Below are positions 1 to 7,993 of a stretch of 32,874 bases of DNA, one piece after another. The notes beneath the pieces are model-generated. The model made no database searches. It saw nothing but the letters and a program-made list of their open reading frames with translations, and was not told the DNA's origin. The position numbers and the translations under genes were made by a program. Positions within the stretch are counted from its first letter, which is position 1, and every line of letters starts with the position of its first letter. This DNA is from CAZTVF01 sp964616985 (GTDB taxonomy: Bacteria; Planctomycetota; Phycisphaerae; SM23-33), in the NCBI GenBank assembly GCA_964616985.1, contig CAZTVF010000059.1, positions 1-32,874 on the forward strand, given 5' to 3'.

Positions 1-473
1 GGCGGGCCGCGCTTGCCGCTGTGGCAGTTGGCGCAGTTCACCGCCTGGGCGGGGGTGGCCGTCGGGCGCGGCGAGGCCGTCGGCGCTGCCGTCGGGCGCG
101 GGGTGGCGGTTGGCGCTACCGTCGGACGCGGGGTGGCCGTCGGGCGCGGCGTCAGGGTCGGGCGCGGCGAGGCGGTCGGGGCAACGGTCGGGCACGGCGT
201 GGCGGTCGGCGCTGCCGTCGGGCGTGGCGAGGCGGTCGCCCGGGGGGTGGGACCGCCGGTCGGGTGCACCTTGGGCTTGGGGGTGTGCTTCCGAACCCCG
301 TCGTTCTGGCGTTGCTGCTTATCGCCAAGGTTGCTTCGCGACGAATCGTCGCTCACCTTGCGGCCCGAATCCCGGGAACCGCTTCCATCCCGATCCTCGC
401 CGGCGGCCAGCGGGGCGAGGGCGAAAAGCCCGACAGAAACGATGCAGACAATGGGAAGTGCAAGTTTCCTCAT
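1..473 (-). CDS. Secreted c-type cytochrome-like protein with Pro-Thr-rich linker (partial, runs off left edge)
   Basis: The reading frame starts at an ATG (bases 473-471) preceded by AGGAG at 483-479 with 5-base spacing, and stays open to the window edge (157 codons seen). Residues 1-22 look like a signal peptide (MRKLALPIVCIVSVGLFALA). A charged Ser/Arg/Asp-rich stretch follows, then a linker of about 65 residues built from a decapeptide, R-P-T-(A/V)-A-P-T-A-(T/S)-P, repeated about five times. Just inside the edge is C147-A-N-C150-H151, a CxxCH heme-c attachment motif, so a cytochrome domain probably continues beyond the window. The likely role is electron transfer or redox sensing outside the cytoplasmic membrane, with the linker holding the domain away from its anchor. 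A single CxxCH with the rest unseen leaves the exact family open. It is divergent from the heparinase-like gene. Confidence 0.75.
   Translation of the reverse strand, partial: MRKLALPIVCIVSVGLFALAPLAAGEDRDGSGSRDSGRKVSDDSSRSNLGDKQQRQNDGVRKHTPKPKVHPTGGPTPRATASPRPTAAPTATPCPTVAPTASPRPTLTPRPTATPRPTVAPTATPRPTAAPTASPRPTATPAQAVNCANCHSGKRGP
60..250 (-). repeat. In-gene tandem repeat encoding the Pro-Thr linker
   Basis: About 190 bases of imperfect 30-base tandem repeat encode the decapeptide linker of the partial cytochrome. Because the repeat is extremely GC-rich and lacks stops, it also produces long but meaningless open frames on the plus strand. Confidence 0.8.
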
Positions 474-712
474 ACGTACTCCTATAGCAGACAGTTGAAA
501 GGACAGAGAACCAGACATGAACGCCGCCGAGAACTGCCGGGCCGCCGCAAGACGATGTCTCCGCAGGCCCGCACGTGCCGGCGACGGCAGGCGGGGCCCG
601 CGGACGTCGCTATCACGATGTGACACGTTGTAGCAAAATCGGCCGCGGCGGTTCAAGGCGATTTGCCGTCACCCTGCCAGCCAATTCGGTTTCAATTCCA
701 AGGAGCACCCCT
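474..712. other. Divergent intergenic region, no gene seen
   Basis: This 239-base space separates the minus-strand cytochrome from the plus-strand heparinase-like gene, so it should hold promoters for both. I see Shine-Dalgarno sites at both ends (483-479 minus, 700-704 plus). I see no convincing -35/-10 pair, hairpin or small gene. Confidence 0.5.
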
Positions 713-2854
713 ATGACGAACTGGAAATACATCGTGCTGCTGACGGCGGGCATGACAGCCTGCCTGGCCGCGCAGGCACAGGAGCCCCAGATGAGCGAGG
801 TCAAGCTGCCGGTGGAACTGAAGCATCCTTTCATCGCGTGCACCGCCGATGAACTCGCCCGCCTGCAAAAGGCGTGGGCGGGCGCGGGCGCCGAGCATGA
901 CGTGGTGGCCGCGGTGGTCGCCCAGGCCGACAAGGCGCTGGCAAAGCCCCTGGTCTTCCCCCCGCGCGGCGGGCAGCATAACCAGTGGTACCAGTGCGAG
1001 GCGTGCCAGCTGGCACTCAAAACCGTCGACGACACGCACCACCAGTGCCCCCAATGCAAGAAGGTCTACAGCGGCGAACCCTACGACGACGTGCTCTATT
1101 CCCGCGTGCACGAGGGCAACATCCACGCCGCCTACGTCGCCGCCTGGGCCTTTGCCATCACGGGCAAAGCCGAATACGCACGGCTGACCGCGGACGTCCT
1201 GCTGGGCTACGCGCAGAGGTACTCGCAGTATCCCTATCACCTCGCCAGCCGAAAGAACGACGACTCTTCCGGCGGCGGGCGGCTTTTTGAGCAGACGCTC
1301 AACGAGGCCAGCAGCATGGCCTCACGCATCGCACCGGCATATGACCTGGTGGCGGCGAGCCTTTCGAGCGAGCAGCGGGGGCAGATTCGCCAGGGCCTCC
1401 TGCTGCCCATGCTCGTCAGCATCGACCGTCACAAGGCCGGCAAGAGCAACTGGCAGACGTTCCACAACGCGGCCATGCTTTGGGGCGGGGCGGTGCTGGG
1501 CGACGCCAACTGGGTGAACAAGTCTCTGTCGCATCCCGAGCACGGGTTCGGGCTGCAGATGAAGGTCTCGGTGTCGGCCGAAGGCATGTGGTACGAGAAC
1601 AGTTGGGCGTATCACATCTATACGCTCAGCGGTCTGGTGAAGCAGGCCGAGGGCGCCCGCCGGCTGGGCGTGGATCTGTGGTCGCACCCGGCGCTGAAGA
1701 AGATGTTCACGCTGCCCGCGCGCTACACGATGCCCGACGGCAGCCTGCCTCGCTTCGGCGACGACGCCGGCTGCACCGCGACGTCGGCGCCGGACCTGCT
1801 GGAATATGCCTACCGAGAATACCATGACCCGGCGATCGCGCCGCTGCTGCCGCCAAAGCCCATCTGGGAGACGGTGCTGACAGGGCGCGACGCCAACAAG
1901 CCCTTTCCGGCCGCCGCTGCCGCCGCGAGCGAGGTGTTCGGCGGCGCCGGCCACGCGGTGCTGCGAACGCAGGGCGCGGCGGGCCTGACGGCGGTGATGA
2001 CGTTCGGGCCGTACGGCGGCTTTCACGGGCACTTCGACAAGCTGAGCTTCGTGCTGTTCGGCCACGGCCGCGAAGTGGGCGTCGATCCCGGCCGCGCAGC
2101 CAGCCAGGCCTACCGCCTGCCGATCCACACCCAGTGGTACAAGGCGACGGTCTCGCACAACACGGTGCTGATCGATGGCAAGTCGCAGGAGCCGGCCGAG
2201 GGCAAGCTCGACTTCTTCGCGGCGAACAACGACTACGCCGCCGCCATCGCAAGCCTCGCGTTGCCGGCCCCGCCAAACAAGTACGTCCCGGCCGAGGCGG
2301 GCGTGTTTCGCCGCGCGCTGTGCCTGACGCCGGCGTACGCGCTGGTGGTGGACGTGGTGCGTGCGCCCCAGGCGGGGCGGCTGGATTGGATCTACCACAA
2401 TCGCGGCCAGGCGGTGCGATGCGACCGCGCCGCCAAGCCCCGCCCGCTGGACGGCGGCTTTCCCGGCCGCGAGTACATCAACAATGTCCTGGGCGGCGAG
2501 GCCGAGGGCGGATTCGTGGTGGAGTTCACCGACGCCGGCGGCCCCACGCGCGTGGTGATGGCCGCGGGCGGCAAGTCCGAGGTGCGTATCGGCGACGGCG
2601 TGGGCGGATCGATCCTGGACCGCGTGCCGCTGATGATCGTCACGCGGTCGGGAAGCGAGGCGGTCTTCGCCGCGGCCATCGAGCCGCTCAAAACGGGCGA
2701 TTCGCCGCGCGTGAAGTCGGTGGAGGTTCGCGCCGAGGGCGATGGCTTCGTGGTGACCGTCGGAACCGACGCCGGGCCGGAAGAGTTCACCCTCGCCGCC
2801 GATGCCCTCACGATCGTGCGCGGAGGCAAGACGGTGCTGGCGGGTGATCGGTAG
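713..2854 (+). CDS. Heparinase II/III-family polysaccharide lyase, secreted
   Basis: This is a 713-residue protein. The start at 713 is chosen because AAGGAG lies 7 bases upstream and the following residues (MTNWKYIVLLTAGMTACLAA) form a signal peptide with a likely cut after A-Q-A; an upstream in-frame extension lacks these signs. The N-terminal half resembles the alpha-helical toroid of alginate/heparin lyases (HPFIACTADELARLQKAW). It is interrupted by two CxxC pairs, C95/C98 and C112/C115, which probably bind a structural metal ion. The C-terminal half carries the Hepar_II_III beta-sandwich signature, with H438-G-H440-F-D442 and S-H482-N-T. Such enzymes cleave uronate-containing polysaccharides by beta-elimination, usually after export. 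The substrate (alginate, heparin-like or algal sulfated glycan) cannot be told from sequence. Family assignment is firm; specificity is unknown. Confidence 0.85.
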   Translation: MTNWKYIVLLTAGMTACLAAQAQEPQMSEVKLPVELKHPFIACTADELARLQKAWAGAGAEHDVVAAVVAQADKALAKPLVFPPRGGQHNQWYQCEACQLALKTVDDTHHQCPQCKKVYSGEPYDDVLYSRVHEGNIHAAYVAAWAFAITGKAEYARLTADVLLGYAQRYSQYPYHLASRKNDDSSGGGRLFEQTLNEASSMASRIAPAYDLVAASLSSEQRGQIRQGLLLPMLVSIDRHKAGKSNWQTFHNAAMLWGGAVLGDANWVNKSLSHPEHGFGLQMKVSVSAEGMWYENSWAYHIYTLSGLVKQAEGARRLGVDLWSHPALKKMFTLPARYTMPDGSLPRFGDDAGCTATSAPDLLEYAYREYHDPAIAPLLPPKPIWETVLTGRDANKPFPAAAAAASEVFGGAGHAVLRTQGAAGLTAVMTFGPYGGFHGHFDKLSFVLFGHGREVGVDPGRAASQAYRLPIHTQWYKATVSHNTVLIDGKSQEPAEGKLDFFAANNDYAAAIASLALPAPPNKYVPAEAGVFRRALCLTPAYALVVDVVRAPQAGRLDWIYHNRGQAVRCDRAAKPRPLDGGFPGREYINNVLGGEAEGGFVVEFTDAGGPTRVVMAAGGKSEVRIGDGVGGSILDRVPLMIVTRSGSEAVFAAAIEPLKTGDSPRVKSVEVRAEGDGFVVTVGTDAGPEEFTLAADALTIVRGGKTVLAGDR

Positions 2855-2897
2855 CGCTCGGTTGCTCTCGATCGGCGCGGCGCCGTCCGGGAACTCG

Positions 2898-3785
2898 CTA
2901 CGGCTGGATGCTCATCTTCTTCTCCGCCTCGATCAATCCTTGGCGGAACCTGGCGTTCGCGGGCTCGCGCAGGGCCTGGTTGAACGCATCGGCTGCCATC
3001 CACTCGGTCCTGCCGTCGATGAACATGACGAGGCGCACGCCCTCGTGGTTGTCGCCGTAGTCGCATAGGACGATCCGCGAGGCGGGAAAGGTGGTCTCCG
3101 GGCTCATGTAGAAATAGGCGATGGGGCGTTTCCTGGCGTCGGCGGCGCACATGAGAAGCTCGGGCGACAGGCGCTTCGCCGACAGCAGTTTCTCCAGCGA
3201 TGCCGGCCACTCATGCATGCCGTTTTCGAACGTGCCGACGTTGTAGATATCGTTGAGTCGTTTGACGCAGGTGGCCCGTTCAACCGTTTCGGTGTAGTGC
3301 GACACGACCGGCCAGAGCACCAGCCAGTGCCCCAGCGGCACGAACAGGCCCAGGATCAACGCGGCGACCGTCAGTCCCATCCCGCTGAGTTTGTCGCGCA
3401 CGATGGCGCCGATGCCGATGATGGCCAGGATGACCGCGATGATCGAGGGCACGATCGGCACGGCAAGGCCGACCAGGGAAAGGATGAACGCGATCTTCCC
3501 CGAACGGGGCATGGCCTCTTCGGCGACGCGGGTCCTGCGGCGGCGATACTCGGCCGGGGCGTCTCCGGCATGCGTCGGCTGCGTGTCGGAGTAACGTGGT
3601 TTGTCAGGAATCGCGGGCGGATCGACGGGGATCTGCACAGGCGGATCGATGGGGATTTCGACGCGGGGCTCTTCCTGCGGCACGAACGTCGGCTGATGGC
3701 ATTTGGGGCACCGGATCCGCTTCCCGCCGGCCTCGTCTTTCACCCGCAGCTTGACGCCGCACTCCGTACAGATGAACGTGATCAT
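2898..3785 (-). CDS. Zinc-ribbon / DUF4190-type membrane protein
   Basis: I place the start at the ATG at 3785, behind AGGGG with 5-base spacing; an in-frame ATG at 3818 has no ribosome-binding site. The 295-residue product opens with the MITFxCxxC type of N-terminus common in planctomycetes: a zinc ribbon with C6/C9 and C26/C29. A Pro/Ile-rich linker repeats the pattern IPxDPP. Two transmembrane segments follow at about 98-129 and 136-162, with the spacing typical of DUF4190. The C-terminal 120 residues resemble the globular part of planctomycete DUF1559/pseudopilin-like proteins (KRLNDIYNVGTF, a CAADARKRP loop, FIDGRTEWM) but follow an internal membrane segment rather than a cleavable pilin leader. 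Cellular role is unknown. It is convergent with the heparinase-like gene (43-base gap). Confidence 0.75.
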   Translation of the reverse strand: MITFICTECGVKLRVKDEAGGKRIRCPKCHQPTFVPQEEPRVEIPIDPPVQIPVDPPAIPDKPRYSDTQPTHAGDAPAEYRRRRTRVAEEAMPRSGKIAFILSLVGLAVPIVPSIIAVILAIIGIGAIVRDKLSGMGLTVAALILGLFVPLGHWLVLWPVVSHYTETVERATCVKRLNDIYNVGTFENGMHEWPASLEKLLSAKRLSPELLMCAADARKRPIAYFYMSPETTFPASRIVLCDYGDNHEGVRLVMFIDGRTEWMAADAFNQALREPANARFRQGLIEAEKKMSIQP

Positions 3786-4100
3786 TTTGGCCCCTGCTCG
3801 TCCTTGAATGTTAGACATGAACGCGGATCAGAATTTACGCCCCTCCTCGCGGCATGGCAAACAAAAAGTGGAAGACGCCCCCGGCGGTGATCGAGATGAT
3901 TTCCTGGCGGTTGGCAAGAGCCAACCCGTATGCCGTGCTTTTGGATGCGGTGGCAGAGGCCGCGCAGCGGCCGCGACACCGCTCTGGGTCTAGCTCACCG
4001 GCGCCTGAATCCACAGCGGCGTCGTTGCCGCCGCACTCCATTTAGGGCAGCCCCATTTCAGGGGTGGCCATCTCTCTCACTGCCGCACGTGCACCGACGA
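3786..4100. other. Intergenic region with a dispersed repeat copy
   Basis: This 315-base gap lies upstream of the DUF4190-type gene. Small open frames here have no ribosome-binding site. The only structure I see is a segment at 3859-3960 that closely matches one upstream of the acetyltransferase gene (9242-9351). Confidence 0.5.
3859..3960 (-). repeat. Dispersed repeat / possible structured leader, copy A
   Basis: This copy aligns with 9242-9351 in the same orientation. The best block runs from GGTGA-CGAGATG through CCTGG-GG, TTGGCAAG-GCCA and CCCGTAT to CTTTTGGA. In the minus-strand sense it contains the perfect hairpin GGTTGGC-TCTT-GCCAACC. Both copies lie 45-75 bases upstream of the start codon of a minus-strand gene, so it could be a 5' leader element. 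It could equally be a relic of a duplicated coding segment. Confidence 0.55.
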
Positions 4101-4772
4101 TCAGGCGGCGGCGGTGAACTCGGGGCTGTGCTTGACCTGGTCGCTGGTCATGTCGATGTGGACGACCGAGTCGGTCCATTCCACGCGATGAACCCAGCCG
4201 GGCGAGATGATGACCTTGCGCCCGGGAAGCCAGTTGCGGGTGTTCACCAGGAGGTAGCGGATGCACCAGCCGTCGGTCTCGGCGACGAAGTCGTCGACGT
4301 GCCCGATGCGGCGGTCGCTGGCCTGGATGTGGTAGTTCACGATCTGCCGCACGCTGCGCAGGTTGAAATCGAGGTCGAGCGGCTCCTGGGGAGGCGGCGG
4401 GGCCATCGGCGGCGCCGTCACCGGCCCAGCCATCGCCATGCCCGGCAGCCAATAGGATTCCCACCCGTAGTACTGAGCAAGCTGCAGTTCTGCCTGCCGC
4501 GATATCGGCAACTCATTGCTCAACGGCGGGGCCGTCGCCACCTGCTGGCGAGAGAGGTTCACGGGCACCGCGTGGTCTTCCCACAGCGGGCGGCGGATGG
4601 CCTCGGGCGAGATCAGGACGTTGCGGCCGGAGAGCCATTGCCCGGTGTCGACGACGGCGTAGCGGACGATCCAGAGGTAATCGTCGAAGAGGAAATCCTT
4701 GATCCTGCCGATCTCCCCATCCAGAGCGGCAATATGATACCCGAACAAGTTGGTGAGGTTGCGAATCATCAT
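4101..4772 (-). CDS. Protein with two PRC-barrel domains
   Basis: This 223-residue soluble protein has two copies of a PRC-barrel-like unit, at about residues 1-80 and 135-215. Each has the pattern of a small domain name-stretch, I/V-G-x-(I/V)-(K/D)-D-F, a W-x-(I/V)-R-Y-x-(V/L)-V-(D/N)-T core, then W-L-x-G-R-x-V-(L/I)-I-S-P. They are joined by a Pro/Met/Ala-rich linker. PRC-barrels occur in RNA-processing (RimM) and photosystem (PuhA) proteins and in stand-alone stress or storage proteins; the tandem stand-alone form gives no clear partner. GGGAG precedes two adjacent ATG codons (4772 and 4769); 4769 has the slightly better spacing, so the start is uncertain by one residue. The gene stands alone. 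Confidence 0.8.
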   Translation of the reverse strand: MMIRNLTNLFGYHIAALDGEIGRIKDFLFDDYLWIVRYAVVDTGQWLSGRNVLISPEAIRRPLWEDHAVPVNLSRQQVATAPPLSNELPISRQAELQLAQYYGWESYWLPGMAMAGPVTAPPMAPPPPQEPLDLDFNLRSVRQIVNYHIQASDRRIGHVDDFVAETDGWCIRYLLVNTRNWLPGRKVIISPGWVHRVEWTDSVVHIDMTSDQVKHSPEFTAAA

Positions 4773-4887
4773 TGGCTCCCTGGCGCCCCGCGGACACCTC
4801 CAAATTCTACGCCGCCGCCGCCGGATGTCCGTAGGGCTCGGGCCCGAACCCAAGGCCGGCGGTTTTACTAGGCGGCATTACTCATCG

Positions 4888-5042
4888 CTCGATGGGTGGA
4901 GGCCTTCCTTGGCCCGCCCCCAGATTACGAACATCAACGGTCGCTTGCCGCCTCTTCCGTGTTCCACTCGTAGCACGTCTTGCATACACTCTGCAGGCGG
5001 GCGACTCGATTTGGGGTGGCGGCCTTCCCAGGCCGCCGCCTG
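4888..5042. repeat. Pair of direct copies of a GC-rich hairpin motif
   Basis: Two segments, 4888-4923 and 5005-5042, share CTCGAT, GGGTGG, GGCCTTCC and GGCC-GCC in the same order. The second forms a perfect 8-bp hairpin: GGCGGCCT (5018-5025), loop TCCC, AGGCCGCC (5030-5037). The pair sits between the PRC-barrel gene and the next plus-strand gene, before its Shine-Dalgarno. No U-tract follows, so it is probably a repeat rather than a terminator. Confidence 0.6.
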
Positions 5043-5076
5043 TGAGACGGCTTGATCTGCGAAAGGAGCATCCACG

Positions 5077-6789
5077 ATGCCCGCATTGTCGACGGCGATT
5101 GCGTTGTTGAGTCTGGCGTTCCAGGTTGGGCCCGAAGGGCTGACCTCGCTCAAGGCGGGCGATGCCGAACTGCTGGCCGATGGCAAGTTCCAGGTGCAGG
5201 CGTGCTACTTCGCGCGGCAGGACGGCTCGACGTATGCGGCCGATCTCGCCGGCGGCAAGAGCTCGTTTGACCAGGAGGCGGGGCGCGTGACGCGGACGTA
5301 CGCCTGGGGCACGGTCAGCGCCGCCTACAAGCAGGGCGAGGGCCGCCTGGCGGTCGCCATCGACGTGACGAACCTTTCGCCCACCGACAGCATCGTCTCG
5401 CTGCAGCTGGTGCCGCTGCGGCTGAAGTTCCCCAAGCCCACCGATCCCAGGAACCCCGCCTTCCGCACGCCGTGGATGGTGCTCAAGGGCCCCAGCCTCT
5501 CGCACGGCATGGGCGAGCCCGGCCTGGTGGTGGCCGACTACGGCGCGGGGGTGCTGGCCATCTGCAACGAGCAGATCACCCAGCCGCTGGCGATGGGCCT
5601 GGCCTCAGCCGACGGCAACGCCCGCCTGACGTATGACCTGCTGGTCTACACGGGGCGGCACAAGGTGCTGCCGAACAAGTTTCCGTTCATCGATCGCCCG
5701 GTGGCGCCGCTGCGGTCGGACAAGTACGAGCTGACGCTACGGTTCGCCAAGACAGGCACCAGCTATCTCGACCTGGCCGGGGATCTGTACGAACGCTTCG
5801 CCGCGGCCTATCCCTACAAGCTTAAGTGGACGGATCGCAAGCCCATCGGCGTGATCCACCTGGGGCGCAGCGAGCCCGGCTGGCCGACGAACCCGCGCGG
5901 CTACCTCAACGACGCCAAGATTGACGTGACGTCGCCCGAGGGGCGCGAGTCGTTCCGCACGCGGCTGATGGCCTACGCGGACAGCTGCCTCAAGATCATG
6001 AACGACATGGACGCACAGGGCGTGATCGTGTGGGATATCGAGGGCCAGGAAAGCAAGCACCCCATCAGCTACCTGGGCGACCCCCGCAGCCTGCCGCCGG
6101 AGATGGAGCCCATCGCCGATGAGTTCATGAAGAAGTTCACGGACCTGGGCTTCAGCGTGGGCATCACCATCCGCCCGCAGGTGCCGGTGCGGCGGCCTTA
6201 CTCGCCGGCCGTCATGCAGATCATGCCCGAGGACACGGTGGGGAATATGAACGCGAAGATCGCCTACGCCAAGAAGCGGTGGGGGTGCACGATTTTCTAT
6301 CTCGACTCCAACGTGAAGGACAAGCCCGACCCGGTGGCGCTGGACGGCAACCGCGGCGTGTCGCTGCTGATGATGGCCGACGAGCTGCGCCAGGTGAACG
6401 CGGCCCACCCCGACGTGCTGGTGATCCCGGAGATCGAAGACGTGCAGACGTACGCGTACGGCGCGCCGTACCTGCAGCTCAACTACGACAAGCTCCCCGG
6501 CACGCCCGCCGATGTGAAGCGAGCCTATCCGCAGGCGTTCGGCATCAACAGCGTCGCCGAGGGCGACATCGACAAGCGCCCCGACGAGATCGCCCGCTAC
6601 GTCAAGGCCGGCGACGTACTGTTCTACCGCACCTGGTTCGGCGATACGTGGAACAAGCACGTGAAGCGTGTGTACGATCTGGCCGGCAGCCCGTTGACGC
6701 CACACACCGAGAACGACCCGCCGCGCACGCCCAAGCCGACGCCCACGCGCCCGCCCAGCAAGGAGTCGACGGGATTCCCCGGGTCGTGA
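5077..6789 (+). CDS. Secreted hydrolase-like TIM-barrel protein of unrecognised family
   Basis: This is a 570-residue protein. The start is supported by AAAGGAG 8 bases upstream; the first 16 residues (MPALSTAIALLSLAFQ) are a weak signal peptide. Residues about 15-240 look like a beta-rich N-terminal domain. Residues about 250-530 look like a glycosidase-type barrel: IGVIHLGRSEPGW, a repeated-helix segment, then GVIVWDIEGQE, FSVGITIRPQ, CTIFYLDSN and VLVIPEIED. The acidic residues at the ends of these predicted strands (D-I-E-G, Y-L-D, E-I-E-D) are where catalytic acids usually sit. I cannot name a glycoside hydrolase family. The C-terminal 25 residues are Pro/Thr-rich and probably disordered. 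It may belong to the same polysaccharide-use theme as the upstream lyase, which is inference only. Confidence 0.7.
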   Translation: MPALSTAIALLSLAFQVGPEGLTSLKAGDAELLADGKFQVQACYFARQDGSTYAADLAGGKSSFDQEAGRVTRTYAWGTVSAAYKQGEGRLAVAIDVTNLSPTDSIVSLQLVPLRLKFPKPTDPRNPAFRTPWMVLKGPSLSHGMGEPGLVVADYGAGVLAICNEQITQPLAMGLASADGNARLTYDLLVYTGRHKVLPNKFPFIDRPVAPLRSDKYELTLRFAKTGTSYLDLAGDLYERFAAAYPYKLKWTDRKPIGVIHLGRSEPGWPTNPRGYLNDAKIDVTSPEGRESFRTRLMAYADSCLKIMNDMDAQGVIVWDIEGQESKHPISYLGDPRSLPPEMEPIADEFMKKFTDLGFSVGITIRPQVPVRRPYSPAVMQIMPEDTVGNMNAKIAYAKKRWGCTIFYLDSNVKDKPDPVALDGNRGVSLLMMADELRQVNAAHPDVLVIPEIEDVQTYAYGAPYLQLNYDKLPGTPADVKRAYPQAFGINSVAEGDIDKRPDEIARYVKAGDVLFYRTWFGDTWNKHVKRVYDLAGSPLTPHTENDPPRTPKPTPTRPPSKESTGFPGS

Positions 6790-6835
6790 GACGGGACCCA
6801 AGGCCGGGCGCCGCAGGCAATCCCGGGCCTCGAAG

Positions 6836-6900
6836 TCGCTCGTTTTTCAGCGTGTTGCTGACAGTCGTCTCAAACAGCGCTGAAAGGCGAGCGATAGCCG
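6836..6900 (+). terminator. Stem-loop after the hydrolase-like gene, also a dispersed 3' motif
   Basis: A 17-bp stem pairs 6836-6852 (TCGCTCGTTTTTCAGCG) with 6878-6894 (CGCTGAAAGGCGAGCGA); the two departures from Watson-Crick pairing become G-U pairs in RNA. The loop is 25 bases. No U-tract follows, so it may stabilise or process the 3' end rather than act as a classical terminator. Segment 6871-6900 matches 31520-31549 downstream of the ThuA-like gene at 24 of 30 bases. Confidence 0.55.
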
Positions 6901-6978
6901 GCCCGTGGATTCCCTGTGCCTTCTTATGCGTGCAACTCAAAGGCGAACGCCCCGGGCGCCCGCGAAGCGATGATCCGC

Positions 6979-7007
6979 ATGACAATCGGCCTGGCATTCG
7001 CTAATCT
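6979..7007 (+). promoter_or_regulatory. Predicted truA promoter, leaderless
   Basis: ATGACA (6979-6984) is one base from the -35 consensus TTGACA. A 17-base spacer leads to TAATCT (7002-7007) as -10. Only 6 bases then separate the -10 from the GTG start, so transcription should begin at or next to the start codon. Confidence 0.6.
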
Positions 7008-7013
7008 ACCCGC

Positions 7014-7802
7014 GTGACCGACGCCGCCGAAAACCTCGACCTCCCTCAGCCCCCGCCGTGCAGGCGGAACATCAAGCTGGTCATTGCCTACAACGGGGCG
7101 GCGTATCACGGCTGGCAGCGGCAGCTGGCGGGGGTGGACACGGTCCAGGAACGGATCGAGCATGCCGCCGTCCGCGTGCTCAAGCACCCCGTCACCGTTC
7201 ACGGCGCGGGCCGCACCGATGCGGGCGTGCACGCCGAGGGGCAGGTGGCGAACTTCTACACGACCAACTTCTCCGTGCCGCTGCTGGGCATGCGTCGGGC
7301 CATCAACTCGCGGCTGCCCGGCGACATCGCGGTGCTCTCGGCCGAGGAGGTCGCCGATGATTTCAACGCGTCGCGGTCCGCTGTCGGCAAGACGTATCGC
7401 TATCGCATTTACCTCTCGCCCAACAAGTCGGTGATGCTTCACCGGCAGGTGTATTCGTACTGGCGGCCGCTCGATGCGGCGCGGATGCACGAGGCCGCCC
7501 AGCGGCTTGTCGGGACGCACGACTTCCGCGGCCTGGCCCAGTCGGCGGAGGAGCGCGAGAACACCGTGCGGACAATCTACCGGTGCGACGTGGCCGAGGT
7601 GGCGGGCGAGATTCACGTGACGGTGCAGGGCAGCGGCTTCCTCTACAACATGGTGCGGAACATCGTGGGCACGTTGATGGAGATCGGCCGCGGGCACTGG
7701 GACGCCGGCCGTATCGACCTCATCCTCGAAAGCCGCGACCGCCGCAACGCCGGCCCCACCGCCCCCCCTGACGGGCTGGCGATGGTGTGCGTGCACTACT
7801 GA
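7014..7802 (+). CDS. truA: tRNA pseudouridine(38-40) synthase TruA
   Basis: TruA converts uridines 38-40 of the tRNA anticodon stem-loop to pseudouridine. The 262-residue length is normal. The catalytic Asp is D69 in G-A-G-R-T-D69-A-G-V-H, and the family blocks YNGAAYHGWQRQ, KTYRYRIY, HDFRGLAQ and GSGFLYNMVRNIVGTL are all present. The start is a GTG with no Shine-Dalgarno. A well-spaced promoter ends 6 bases upstream, so the mRNA is probably leaderless; this also fixes the start. The stop TGA is the first base triplet of a long inverted repeat that fills the space to the convergent acetyltransferase gene. Confidence 0.95.
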   Translation: MTDAAENLDLPQPPPCRRNIKLVIAYNGAAYHGWQRQLAGVDTVQERIEHAAVRVLKHPVTVHGAGRTDAGVHAEGQVANFYTTNFSVPLLGMRRAINSRLPGDIAVLSAEEVADDFNASRSAVGKTYRYRIYLSPNKSVMLHRQVYSYWRPLDAARMHEAAQRLVGTHDFRGLAQSAEERENTVRTIYRCDVAEVAGEIHVTVQGSGFLYNMVRNIVGTLMEIGRGHWDAGRIDLILESRDRRNAGPTAPPDGLAMVCVHY

Positions 7803-7993
7803 TTGACGATTGCCGAGTGCCGATTGTGCGTGGCGACAATGGCGTCATGTTGATGCGGCTGCGGCTTGCCGTTCGGCGCTGTCAGATCCGGGTGAGGCCA
7901 GCGGCTTCCACAGCGCCGAACGGCAAGCCGCCACCCACGCCCTGCGAAAGCGCCATTCACGCTACGCCCATCGGAATCGCCATCCGGCAATCA
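7800..7993. repeat. Long imperfect palindrome filling a convergent intergenic space
   Basis: The outer arms (about 45 bases each) begin with TGATTG on both strands; that TGA is the stop codon of truA on one side and of the acetyltransferase on the other. The arms contain CGATTGCCGA-type units and end at AATGGCG. The inner arms, 7861-7882 and 7910-7931, are perfect 22-base inverted repeats around a 27-base loop. The structure probably acts as a two-way transcription barrier, although no U-tract is present. Confidence 0.75.

Noticed and set aside
13..623. Plus-strand open frames of 125-200 codons at the left edge
   Set aside because: They are frames opposite the repeat-rich cytochrome gene, with Gly/Arg/Val repeats, no ribosome-binding site and no domain; the minus strand has a signal peptide, CxxCH and a good start.
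3835..4041. Small minus-strand gene of 68 codons
   Set aside because: No ribosome-binding site, Ala/Gly-rich shadow composition, and its core is the dispersed repeat shared with 9242-9351.
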